Shown piece after piece: positions 1 to 6,379 of a DNA stretch of 46,846 bases (within the stretch, counting starts at the first letter, position 1; the number at the start of each line of letters is the position of its first letter). This stretch comes from an uncultured Eubacterium sp. (GTDB lineage: Bacteria; Bacillota; Clostridia; Oscillospirales; Acutalibacteraceae). Under the pieces are notes generated by a model. That model was not told the DNA's origin. It did not search any database and saw only the letters and a program-made list of their open reading frames with translations. The position numbers and the translations under genes were made by a program. The DNA lies in the NCBI GenBank assembly GCA_944380545.1, contig CALWHV010000016.1, positions 1 to 46,846 of the forward strand. The letters are read 5' to 3'.

Positions 1-123
1 CTTTGTCGGCAAGATTGACTTGCCCGAAGCCTAACGCCCGACCTATCCGACACAACGCGCGAGTGCCGGATAGGAACGGCAAAATTTTTTACACTTCTAT
101 TACTTCTTTATCGCACATCAGTA

Positions 124-277
124 AAATCAGCCCGCTTAAAACTGCTCGCACCGAAAATAACGGCGGCGCGGATGGATTTTTGCCTTTGAGACCGCAGGCG
201 GGCTGACGCCCGACAAGGGCGAAAATGTGAAAAGGCGCCGCGCCGGCGCATTTTCGGCACATCGGGTTCGGCTCCCG
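124..277 (-). repeat. Interspersed repeat, copy 1 (core of the T-arm-ended element)
   Basis: About 150 bp that match the reverse complement of 5079-5233 almost base for base, including the hairpin-rich stretch at 216-262. The right edge carries a tRNA T-arm-like string (gggttcggctccc, 264-276), as does the end of copy 2, and then joins directly to VanY coding sequence. The left part (1-123) does not match copy 2. It has an 8-bp inverted repeat (42-49 with 67-74) and no recognisable gene. The repeat probably inserted into, or recombined with, the neighbouring peptidase gene. Confidence 0.8.
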
Positions 278-545
278 TCAGCCTAAGCCCGGCACAAGCG
301 AGCACGAGCTGGGGCTTGCTGTTGATATCAACGCGCAAAAGGACAAAAGCACGGCGGACGAGGTGTATGCCTGGCTTGAGAAAAACGCATATAAATACGG
401 CTTCATACAGCGCTATCCGCAGGATAAATCGGATATAACGGGCATTGATTACGAGCCGTGGCACTACAGGTATGTCGGCAGGCAGGCGGCGCGCGAGATA
501 TACGAATCCGGAGTCTGCCTTGAGGAATATCTCAGCAAGGGATGA
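278..545 (+). pseudogene. VanY-type D-alanyl-D-alanine carboxypeptidase, 5'-truncated
   Basis: The open frame from about 278 to the stop at 543-545 encodes the catalytic C-terminal part of a VanY/M15 zinc peptidase. It holds the SEHELGLAVDI signature (zinc His and Asp) and the later EPWHYRYVG motif with the second zinc His. Such enzymes trim the D-Ala from peptidoglycan stem peptides outside the membrane. Everything before the first zinc motif is missing: no signal peptide, anchor or start codon, because the frame runs straight into the repeat at 124-277, where it meets stops. The upstream part may lie outside the window. No start with a ribosome binding site is visible, so this is most likely a broken gene; expression of the remnant from an internal ATG at 363 would lack the first zinc ligands. 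Confidence 0.75.
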
Positions 546-605
546 TAAAGCCGGCAGGCGCGCGAAAGATTATTTATAGAAAACAATTTGCGAATCAGAA
601 AAAAG

Positions 606-640
606 AACGCCGCACAATCGTGCGGCGTTCGCGCTTTTTG
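606..640. terminator. Bidirectional intrinsic terminator
   Basis: A perfect 11-bp stem (gaacgccgcac/gtgcggcgttc) with a four-base loop lies between the convergent VanY remnant and the sigma factor gene. A-rich sequence precedes it and T-rich sequence follows, so it can serve both. Confidence 0.8.
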
Positions 641-684
641 CCTCTCTCTCGTGGGCAGTTCACTTCCTTAGTTGAGCTGTTTTT

Positions 685-1149
685 TTATTTTAATTTCTTT
701 CTGATTTTTTGCAGCCGGCTTCTTGCCGCGGAGGCGCTTATGCCGAACGCTTTTCCTATTTCGGAGCTTGACGCGCCGCCCGCGCAGAGCAGCAGAAGCT
801 CCCGCTCCCTCGGCTCAAGCAGGGCTATTTGGGCGCGAAGCTCGGCGGCGGCAAAAGGATCTCCCGGCGCGCTCTGCTCCGGCAGGTCGTAAAGCGGTAT
901 CGTTTCAAGCGTTCTCAGCGTTTGGCGAAATCTGTCTGCCCGCACGCTTTTTGCAATGCTGTAAATAAGCGCGCCGCAGCTGCTGACGGAATCAACGCGC
1001 CCCAGATACGCCCAAAGGCGCATAAAGGTCTGCTGCGCAAGATCCTCCGAATCCTCAATGCCGAAATCGCGCCTGAAAAAACGGAATATTTTTTTGTGAT
1101 AGCTGTCGTATGCCTCGGCAAAAAGCTCGGCGCTGTTAAAATCATTCAT
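685..1149 (-). CDS. RNA polymerase sigma factor, sigma-70/ECF type
   Basis: A 154-residue protein with the two-domain layout of small alternative sigma factors. Residues about 10-75 fit region 2 (AEAYDSYHKKIFRFF, then DSEDLAQQTFMRLW, which binds the -10 element and core polymerase). Residues about 105-154 fit region 4, a helix-turn-helix for the -35 element (LEPRERELLLL, SEIGKAFGISASAARSRLQK). It would redirect RNA polymerase to a small regulon. No anti-sigma factor is recognisable beside it; the gene just upstream on the same strand is an unrecognised protein 74 bp away. A fragment of the interspersed repeat (1157-1214) fills the space immediately upstream of the start codon, so expression signals may come from the repeat. 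The family assignment is firm; the signal it responds to is unknown. Confidence 0.85.
   Translation of the reverse strand: MNDFNSAELFAEAYDSYHKKIFRFFRRDFGIEDSEDLAQQTFMRLWAYLGRVDSVSSCGALIYSIAKSVRADRFRQTLRTLETIPLYDLPEQSAPGDPFAAAELRAQIALLEPRERELLLLCAGGASSSEIGKAFGISASAARSRLQKIRKKLK
762..780. repeat. 19-bp exact direct repeat, copy in sigma gene
   Basis: The string cggagcttgacgcgccgcc occurs here inside the sigma region 4 coding sequence and again at 1905-1923 in the leader of the upstream gene. Nineteen identical bases in 1.2 kb is unlikely by chance even in GC-rich DNA. Confidence 0.6.
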
Positions 1150-1156
1150 TCTTTAA

Positions 1157-1214
1157 GAACACAATACGGCTTTAAGCGGCTGATTCGCGCGCCGCGTTAA
1201 ATTGCTCGTTAATC
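1157..1214 (-). repeat. Fragment of the T-arm-ended interspersed repeat
   Basis: This intergenic stretch aligns with the reverse complement of 5271-5332, the right-hand part of the complete element. Shared blocks include gaacacaata, ttaagcggctgatt, ccgcgttaaa and ctcgttaatc, separated by small indels. It covers the half of the element that copy 1 (124-277) lacks. It fills most of the gap between the sigma gene and its upstream neighbour. Confidence 0.7.
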
Positions 1215-1223
1215 ATTACTTGC

Positions 1224-1892
1224 TTAAATCGTCTTTTTTATCTTGTCGGCGGCGGACATCAGCTGCAAGACGCTGACAAGCTGTTCGGGGCATTTTATTT
1301 CGGCGGCAACAAAAAACAGATTTCTGCCGCGCAGCATATCGGGCGTTATATCCGCCGAAAACTGCGCTTCGTCCTCAACGGTTATCACCGTGTTTTCTTT
1401 CAGGTTCCGTATCAGATCCGCGTTCAGCTCGGCTTTTTTGCCAAGGTCGAGCGTGTGCTCTATATTGAAGTCAACAACTACCTTTTTGCCGTTCACAAGG
1501 CGGAAAAAGGCGGCGCAGCCGTTATCGTAAACGACCTTGCCGTTCACAACAATCTCGGCGGCGAACTCCGCGCCGTTTTTGATGACGCAAATTCCGTTCG
1601 TTATATAAAAGGCGTCGCTGCGGCAGGTTTTCCCGTCAAGAACGGAGCTTCCGTTAACGGAGCATAGCTCCTTGTCCGTTGAAATTTCCGCCGCAATATT
1701 TTTTTGCGGTATTTGTGCATACGCGGCTATAAGCTCCGGCGCTGCAGAAACCGGCGTAATCAAAATCGCGCAGTTGAGCTTTTGTATTTTCTTTAATGCC
1801 TCAGGCGTGTATTTGCGTAAATCTAATATAGGCGTGTTTACCCGTGCTCCGCTTGCCTCGGAGTCTTTGATTTTTTTTCTGAATAGAGCCAT
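1224..1892 (-). CDS. Protein of unknown function upstream of sigma factor
   Basis: A 222-residue soluble-looking protein with a charged N-terminus (MALFRKKIKDSE), no signal peptide and no membrane segment. No family was recognised. The middle part alternates short hydrophobic stretches with Gly/Asn turns (INGICVIKNGAEF, VVNGKVVYDNG), which suggests beta-strand repeats of the kind seen in polymer-forming scaffold proteins, but this is only an impression. It is transcribed towards the sigma factor gene 74 bp downstream, so the two may be co-expressed, and a role in sensing or restraining the sigma factor is possible but unsupported. The start is ATG at 1890-1892. The only good Shine-Dalgarno lies 34 bp upstream, with a hairpin between them. 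Confidence 0.7.
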   Translation of the reverse strand: MALFRKKIKDSEASGARVNTPILDLRKYTPEALKKIQKLNCAILITPVSAAPELIAAYAQIPQKNIAAEISTDKELCSVNGSSVLDGKTCRSDAFYITNGICVIKNGAEFAAEIVVNGKVVYDNGCAAFFRLVNGKKVVVDFNIEHTLDLGKKAELNADLIRNLKENTVITVEDEAQFSADITPDMLRGRNLFFVAAEIKCPEQLVSVLQLMSAADKIKKTI

Positions 1893-1933
1893 AATCTGCT
1901 TCGGCGGAGCTTGACGCGCCGCCGTCCTCCTTT
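1893..1933 (-). promoter_or_regulatory. Hairpin-separated ribosome binding site
   Basis: On the minus strand a strong AAAGGAGG (1926-1933) is followed by a hairpin with a 6-bp stem (cggcgg/ccgccg, 1902-1924), nine bases, then ATG. No ATG, GTG or TTG lies in frame between the Shine-Dalgarno and the ATG. Folding of the hairpin would bring the two to about ten bases apart. Confidence 0.5.
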
Positions 1934-1991
1934 CAAATTATGCCTTGAAAGCGCTTTCACTTATTAAGACGATGAAAAGCGGCGTGCTGTC

Positions 1992-2030
1992 CAAAAAAAG
2001 TCGCCGGCAGGCAAAGGCTGCCCGTCGGCG
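1992..2030 (-). terminator. Intrinsic terminator after ybaK
   Basis: Just past the ybaK stop on the minus strand is a GC-rich hairpin (5' arm with cgcc and gggcag, 3' arm ctgccggcg) followed by a run of seven T. Confidence 0.7.
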
Positions 2031-2510
2031 CTATTTGCAAAGGTCAAAAAAGTTCAGCTCCACGGCTTTTTGCAGGTCTGAAACGCGCATTTTTATCTGC
2101 CTGCCGAGCTTGCCGGCGGAGAACATTATCTCCTCAAGCTCAAGCGCGCTTTCGTCGGCGCAGGTCAAAAACTGCTTTTTCATCCCTATCGGCGAACAGC
2201 CGCCGTGAACATAGCCCGTAAGCGGAAGAAGCTCCTTTTGCGGGATCATCTCCACGCTTTTTTCGCCCACAGCGCGTGCGGCCTTTTTCAAATCAAGCTC
2301 TTTTTCAACGGGAATCATAAAAACATAGTGCCGCCGTGATCTGCCCGCAGTTACAAGCGTCTTGAAAACCGCCGCAGGGTCCTCGCCCAGCGAGCGCGCG
2401 ATCTCCGCTCCGCTCATAGACGGGCTTTGGCGGTATTCGCGGTGGCCGTATTCAAGCCCAAGGCTGTCCAGCACGCGCATAACATTTGTTTTGTCGTCTT
2501 TCTTTCCCAT
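2031..2510 (-). CDS. ybaK: Cys-tRNA(Pro)/Cys-tRNA(Cys) deacylase YbaK
   Basis: A 159-residue single-domain protein of the YbaK/ProX editing family. It hydrolyses cysteine wrongly attached to tRNA(Pro) and so protects proteome fidelity in the cytoplasm. Family features are the N-terminal segment reading KTNVMRVLDSLG, the substrate-site lysine segment VFKTLVT, and the glycine-rich YVHGGCSPIGMKK motif near residue 105. Full length for the family. It starts with ATG at 2510, preceded by AAAGAG, one base after the patatin gene's stop codon, so the two are almost certainly translated from one message. Adjacent terminator at 1992-2030 closes the unit. Confidence 0.9.
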   Translation of the reverse strand: MGKKDDKTNVMRVLDSLGLEYGHREYRQSPSMSGAEIARSLGEDPAAVFKTLVTAGRSRRHYVFMIPVEKELDLKKAARAVGEKSVEMIPQKELLPLTGYVHGGCSPIGMKKQFLTCADESALELEEIMFSAGKLGRQIKMRVSDLQKAVELNFFDLCK

Positions 2511-2511
2511 A

Positions 2512-3372
2512 TCAGCTCTTTAAAAATTCCTTTACTTCGTCTATCTTCATCCTGCCCTGCGCGTAGCCGAGCTGATAGATGCGCTCAAGCTTGTCCGTAT
2601 TTTTTTCAACTGAGCTGCAGTCAAGGTCGCGCGCGGGGGATATAACAAGGCAGCGGCCGGCCTTTTCCTGCTCAAAAACATATTCAAGCTGGCGGTTATA
2701 CATATTGTGCCTTTCAAGCACGGCGTTTGCAAGCGCGGGATATTTTTTCAGGATCATACGCACGGCTCGGCGCTGCTTAACGGCGGGCTTAACAAAGCCG
2801 CGCACCTGGGTCAGCACCACAACGGCCTTTTTGCACCCGTCCGCAAACGAGCGTTCAAGCGGTATGGAATCGGCAACGCCGCCGTCAAAATACCTGGTGC
2901 CGCCAATGTCCACGCCCTTGGTGGCAATCGGCAGCGCGCAGCTTGCCCGCAGATAGGGGCAGCCGTATTCGCGCAGATCCTTCGGGTAAAAATATTCAGC
3001 CTTTCCCGTTTGAGCGTTCGTTGCAACGGCGCAAAGCTGCGTTCCGCTCGCCTCGTAGGTTTCGTAATCAAGCGGCATAATATCGTATGTCAGTTCGCCG
3101 AAATCCCATTCAAGATTCAGATATTCACCGTTTCTGATCGCGCTTTGCAGGCTCATATACCGCTTGTCGTTGCAGTAATTGATGGTTATATCGTGCTGGC
3201 GGCGGTAGTTTTTGCCTATAAACGACGCCGCGTTGCACGAGCCTGCCGAAACGCCGATAACATAAGGAAATTCAATTTTGTTTTCAATAAAAGCGTCCAG
3301 CACTCCGCTTGTAAAAATGCCGCGGCTGCCGCCGCCCTCAAGCACAAGGCCGCTTGGATAATTGCCCTTCAT
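2512..3372 (-). CDS. Patatin-like phospholipase (RssA/YlbK type)
   Basis: A 286-residue serine lipase-like protein. The oxyanion-hole motif GGGSRG is at residues 13-18, the nucleophile elbow GVSAG puts the catalytic serine at 42, and the dyad aspartate is Asp163 in the FDGGV motif. This is the complete Ser-Asp dyad of bacterial patatins, which hydrolyse acyl chains from phospholipids or related lipids. No signal peptide or membrane segment is seen, so it acts in the cytoplasm or at the inner membrane face. It precedes ybaK with one base between stop and start. Its physiological substrate cannot be told from sequence. Confidence 0.88.
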   Translation of the reverse strand: MKGNYPSGLVLEGGGSRGIFTSGVLDAFIENKIEFPYVIGVSAGSCNAASFIGKNYRRQHDITINYCNDKRYMSLQSAIRNGEYLNLEWDFGELTYDIMPLDYETYEASGTQLCAVATNAQTGKAEYFYPKDLREYGCPYLRASCALPIATKGVDIGGTRYFDGGVADSIPLERSFADGCKKAVVVLTQVRGFVKPAVKQRRAVRMILKKYPALANAVLERHNMYNRQLEYVFEQEKAGRCLVISPARDLDCSSVEKNTDKLERIYQLGYAQGRMKIDEVKEFLKS

Positions 3373-3396
3373 AAGCCCACTTCCGTAAAAATATAA

Positions 3397-3424
3397 AGGG
3401 GGCGCAAAGCTCCGCCCCCTTTTT
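3397..3424 (-). terminator. Hairpin terminator between small membrane protein and patatin genes
   Basis: A seven-base GC stem (gggggcg/cgccccc) lies just past the stop of the 3435-3701 gene. The T-tract on the minus strand is interrupted, so termination is probably partial. Confidence 0.6.
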
Positions 3425-3434
3425 CTTCATCCGC

Positions 3435-3701
3435 TTATTTAGCCGCTTTCTTTGCAGCCTTCTTTTTGGGAGCCGCCGCTTTCTTTTCGGCTGCGGGCTC
3501 CTCTGCCTTTTCCTCTTCCTTCTTGTCGTCCTCAACCTCGATTATCTCAAGGTCGTTGCTGCACTCAAAGAAATCGTCGTCGTTAAAATACTCCGGCTCT
3601 TTTTTGTCCGTAAGCTTTTTAACAAGGAAATAAACGGCTGCAACAGCGCCCGCAATGGCAACTATCGCGCCTATGGCCTTTAAAATTTTGCTTATGTTCA
3701 T
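3435..3701 (-). CDS. Small single-pass membrane protein with Lys/Ala-rich tail
   Basis: An 88-residue protein of three parts. A hydrophobic segment at residues about 8-27 (KAIGAIVAIAGAVAAVYFLV) is followed by an acidic middle (EYFNDDDFFECSNDLEIIEVEDD). The tail is a low-complexity lysine/alanine/glutamate region ending in repeated KKAA units. The tail resembles the basic C-termini of histone H1-like and other nucleic-acid-associated proteins, so tethering of DNA or ribosomes to the membrane is conceivable, but no function is established. It lies between rpsT and the patatin gene, all on the minus strand. A hairpin follows its stop codon. Confidence 0.65.
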   Translation of the reverse strand: MNISKILKAIGAIVAIAGAVAAVYFLVKKLTDKKEPEYFNDDDFFECSNDLEIIEVEDDKKEEEKAEEPAAEKKAAAPKKKAAKKAAK

Positions 3702-3807
3702 CGGAAAAACCCCCTTAACTTTAACTATCTATAATTATAAATGCTGCCGCGCGCAAAGTCAAGCGCAAAAAAGGGCGATTATAAAAACTTTACAAAACAG
3801 GCGCAAA

Positions 3808-3842
3808 AAAACAGCCCCCGTTTTTACAGGGACTGTTCTGTG
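3808..3842 (-). terminator. rpsT terminator
   Basis: On the minus strand, aacagtccc pairs with ggggctgtt around an A-rich loop and is followed by a run of seven T just after the rpsT stop. Confidence 0.85.
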
Positions 3843-3849
3843 TTTGAAT

Positions 3850-4107
3850 TTACGCCTTGTTGAGCTTGGTGATAAGACTGCTCTTTTTCCTTGCTGCGTT
3901 GTTTTTGTGAAGCAGGTTCTTGGCTGCGGCTTTGTCTATCTTAGCAACTGCTGCCTTAACAACCGCCTCTTTATCCTGAGCGTCGGTCTCTATGGCGATA
4001 TTTGCCTTTTTGATAGCTGTTTTAAGCGCCGAATTAGCTGCCTTGTTGTTGGCTGCCTTCTTTGCTGCAACCTTAACTCTTTTCTTTGCTGATTTGATCT
4101 GCGGCAT
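3850..4107 (-). CDS. rpsT: 30S ribosomal protein S20
   Basis: An 85-residue, highly basic, alanine- and lysine-rich protein with the typical S20 start (MPQIKSAKKRVK) and the NSALKTAIKK and ARKKSSLITKLN motifs. S20 binds 16S rRNA early in small-subunit assembly. Full length for the family. The gene has its own promoter (4167-4195), a good ribosome binding site and a terminator, so it is a single-gene unit. It lies divergently next to gpr, an arrangement often seen in Clostridia and Bacilli. Confidence 0.97.
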   Translation of the reverse strand: MPQIKSAKKRVKVAAKKAANNKAANSALKTAIKKANIAIETDAQDKEAVVKAAVAKIDKAAAKNLLHKNNAARKKSSLITKLNKA

Positions 4108-4166
4108 TCCTTTTCACTCCTTTAACCGGGTATGTATCTATGTAAAAACTACTTAAATGCTTATGT

Positions 4167-4195
4167 ATATTATCACAAGTCGCTGAAAAATGCAA
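4167..4195 (-). promoter_or_regulatory. Sigma-A promoter of rpsT
   Basis: The minus strand reads TTGCAT (4190-4195), a 17-base spacer, and TAATAT (4167-4172), about 60 bases upstream of the rpsT start codon. Confidence 0.7.
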
Positions 4196-4254
4196 GTATT
4201 TTTTTATTTTTGGGCATACTTTTATTAAAACGGCTTTTTACGGGCGGCGATAAA

Positions 4255-5073
4255 ATGCAAAACAGAACGGATATAGCGCTTGAATGCTTTGAGGAAAGCG
4301 GCAAAACAGAGCTGAGCGGCGTGGAGGTCAAAAGCGAAAACGGCGTAACGCGCGTGCGGGTTTTCAGCAACGAGGGCGCGGAGGCGCTCGGAAAACCGCC
4401 GGGCGAGTATATAACGGTGGAGGTGCCGTCCTTCGTTAACGACGCCGATATTTTTGACGGCAGGCTCGAGGGCTTTGCCCGCGTGCTCAGGCCGCTGCTG
4501 CCGGAGCGCGGCTGCGTGCTCGTCGTCTGCCTCGGAAACGCGGCGATAACAGCCGATGCGCTCGGCCCGAAGACCGCCTCCTATGTTCTTGCCACGCGCC
4601 ACCTCACTCCGGAGCTCAAGCAGAAGATGGGGCTGGGCGGGCTGCGCAGCGTCTCCTGCGTTCGCACCGGCGTGCTCGGAGAAACGGGCATAGAGAGCGC
4701 GGAGCTGATACGCGGCGTTGCCGGCGTTGTTAAGCCCGCCTGCGTCATCGCCGTGGATGCGCTTGCCGCCACAAGCGAAAAACGCCTCGGCACAACGGTC
4801 CAGCTCTCCACGGCGGGCATCATCCCCGGCTCGGGAGTTGGCAACCACCGCCACGAAATATCGTTCAAAACGCTCGGCGTGCCCGTGGTGTCGGTCGGCA
4901 TACCCACCGTTATAAGCTCCGCGGCGTTTTCAGGCGGCAGCGGCGGGATGTTCGTCACCCCGCGCGAGATAGACAGGCTGACGGAGCAGGGCGCAAAGCT
5001 CATCGGTATGGGCATAAATGTCTGCCTCCAGCGCGCGCTTGATGAAAAGGAGCTGCTCGCGCTCGTGGGGTAG
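4255..5073 (+). CDS. gpr: GPR endopeptidase, germination protease
   Basis: A 272-residue protein of the GPR family, the aspartate-dependent protease that degrades small acid-soluble spore proteins at germination to release amino acids and free the DNA. Conserved blocks are RTDIALE at the N-terminus, CLGNAAITADALGP, and VIAVDALAA, with family aspartates in the latter two, and the PGSGVGNHR block. The start at 4255 is chosen because the family begins just before RTDIA. The upstream in-frame sequence is AT-rich and unlike the family. With this start the N-terminal propeptide that keeps Bacillus GPR inactive is nearly absent and the protein is shorter than Bacillus GPR. The stop is followed directly by the inverted-repeat element. 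Its presence implies a spore-forming ancestor or host. Confidence 0.9.
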   Translation: MQNRTDIALECFEESGKTELSGVEVKSENGVTRVRVFSNEGAEALGKPPGEYITVEVPSFVNDADIFDGRLEGFARVLRPLLPERGCVLVVCLGNAAITADALGPKTASYVLATRHLTPELKQKMGLGGLRSVSCVRTGVLGETGIESAELIRGVAGVVKPACVIAVDALAATSEKRLGTTVQLSTAGIIPGSGVGNHRHEISFKTLGVPVVSVGIPTVISSAAFSGGSGGMFVTPREIDRLTEQGAKLIGMGINVCLQRALDEKELLALVG

Positions 5074-5345
5074 GCTGCCGGGAGTCGAACCCGATGTGCC
5101 GAAAATGCGCCGGCGCGGCGCCTTTTCACATTTTCGCCCTTGTCGGGCGTCAGCACGCCTGCGGTCTCAAAGGCAAAAATCCATCCGCGCCGCCGTTATT
5201 TTCGGTGCGGGCAGTTTTAAGCTGGCTGATTTTTGTGCGGGCAAGGCATAAAACGCAGTTAATCCCTTCGGATTAACGAGTATTTTAACGCGGCACGCGC
5301 GGGAATCAGCCGCTTAATACCATATTGTGTTCGATTCCCGGCAGC
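5074..5345. repeat. Complete 272-bp terminal-inverted-repeat element with T-arm-like ends
   Basis: The element is bounded by 17-bp inverted repeats with one mismatch: gctgccgggagtcgaac (5074-5090) and gttcgattcccggcagc (5329-5345). The ends resemble the T-arm and acceptor strand of a tRNA (GTTCGAxTCCCG). It begins one base after the gpr stop. Inside are strong hairpins, among them gttaatcc/ggattaac at 5258-5276, and no coding capacity. The left half matches 124-277 inverted, and the right half matches 1157-1214. It has the layout of a non-autonomous, MITE-like element. It fills the gene-free space 5074-5345. Confidence 0.75.
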
Positions 5346-5355
5346 TTTATTATAA

Positions 5356-5406
5356 TAAAAAGAAACGCGGTTTTCAAGCCGGCGCAACCGGTCAAAATCC
5401 GCGTTT
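5356..5406 (-). terminator. Terminator after the alpha/beta hydrolase gene
   Basis: The minus strand has an eight-base stem (aaacgcgg/ccgcgttt) enclosing an inner ccgg hairpin, followed by a T-rich tail (ctttttatt). Confidence 0.65.
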
Positions 5407-5413
5407 GCGGCGT

Positions 5414-6379
5414 TCAGCGCCGCTGAAATTTTGAAGAATATTTACTTATAAAGGAATTCAACGCGCTTTCGTACTGCCTCGGGGCGGTAAAATAGCTGCG
5501 GGCGTGAGCCGCGCCCTCCACGCTGAGCAGCTCCTTCGGCTGCGGGCAGGAATCATAAAGCTCCTTTTGCATATAATACGGCACGAAATCATCCGCCGTG
5601 CCGTGGATGAACAGCACGGGCACGCGGGCGCGGCGCAAATGCGCTATCGGTGACGCCGCCCTGAACGAATAATGCGCAAAGCGCCGGCACAGCAGATTGC
5701 AGATGTGCAGCACGGGAAACGCGCCGAGATGAAAAGAGACTCGAAGCTGGTACTCAAACTCGTTCCACGCGCTTGTATAGGCGCAGTCGGAAACGATGCC
5801 GCGCACTCGGTTTTCTATCGGCATATCGCTCATCATCAGCACCGTTGCCGCGCCCATTGAAACGCCCAGCAGAAAAATATCCATATCGGGAAAGCGCCTT
5901 TCGGCATATCTGAGCCAACGGTAGGTATCTATCGACTCGTGCGTGCCGTAGCCCATATAACTGCCGCAGCTTATTCCGCAGCCGCGGTGCTCCGGCATAA
6001 GCACGGTGAAGCCGTTTTTATAAAAATATTCCGCCTCAAGCGCGAACTCGCCCTCCGCCGAGCTTCTTGCGCCGTGGCAGGCTATCAGCAAAACGCCGTT
6101 GCTTTTTTCGGGCAGCAGCAGCTTTGCGCGCAGTATGCCCTCGGCGTTGAGCTCCGGCTCCTCCACCGGCAGAGTTTTAAAATACTCGTGCGCTTTTTGC
6201 GCTGCGATTTCATATTCGCTTTGCTGCGGCTGCTCGTTTCCCGCGATAAGGGAAAACAGAAAATCCGGTATGCGAACGGTTTTCAGGCATATAAGCTGAT
6301 TGAGCACAACCGCGCAGACTGCAAAAAGCAGCAGCACTGCCGCCGCGGCGGCGGCTATCAAAATAAAAGCAATTCTCAT
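5414..6379 (-). CDS. Membrane-anchored alpha/beta hydrolase
   Basis: A 321-residue serine hydrolase with an N-terminal membrane segment (residues about 4-30) and an alpha/beta fold outside or at the membrane face. The catalytic set is intact: nucleophile Ser174 in GVSMGA, acid Asp263 or Asp264 in HGTADDFVP, and His292 in EGAAHARSY. The HRGCGIS segment and overall order fit the YqkD/BAAT-like family of uncharacterised Firmicutes hydrolases. Its start codon overlaps the prmA stop codon by four bases, so it is translationally coupled to prmA. The substrate is unknown; esterase or peptidase activity is the usual guess. Confidence 0.85.
   Translation of the reverse strand: MRIAFILIAAAAAAVLLLFAVCAVVLNQLICLKTVRIPDFLFSLIAGNEQPQQSEYEIAAQKAHEYFKTLPVEEPELNAEGILRAKLLLPEKSNGVLLIACHGARSSAEGEFALEAEYFYKNGFTVLMPEHRGCGISCGSYMGYGTHESIDTYRWLRYAERRFPDMDIFLLGVSMGAATVLMMSDMPIENRVRGIVSDCAYTSAWNEFEYQLRVSFHLGAFPVLHICNLLCRRFAHYSFRAASPIAHLRRARVPVLFIHGTADDFVPYYMQKELYDSCPQPKELLSVEGAAHARSYFTAPRQYESALNSFISKYSSKFQRR

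Noticed and set aside
5089..5108. Remnant of a tRNA gene at the left end of the inverted-repeat element
   Set aside because: Only the T-arm-like string is present, with no anticodon arm, D-arm or acceptor pairing, and the same string recurs inverted at the other end.
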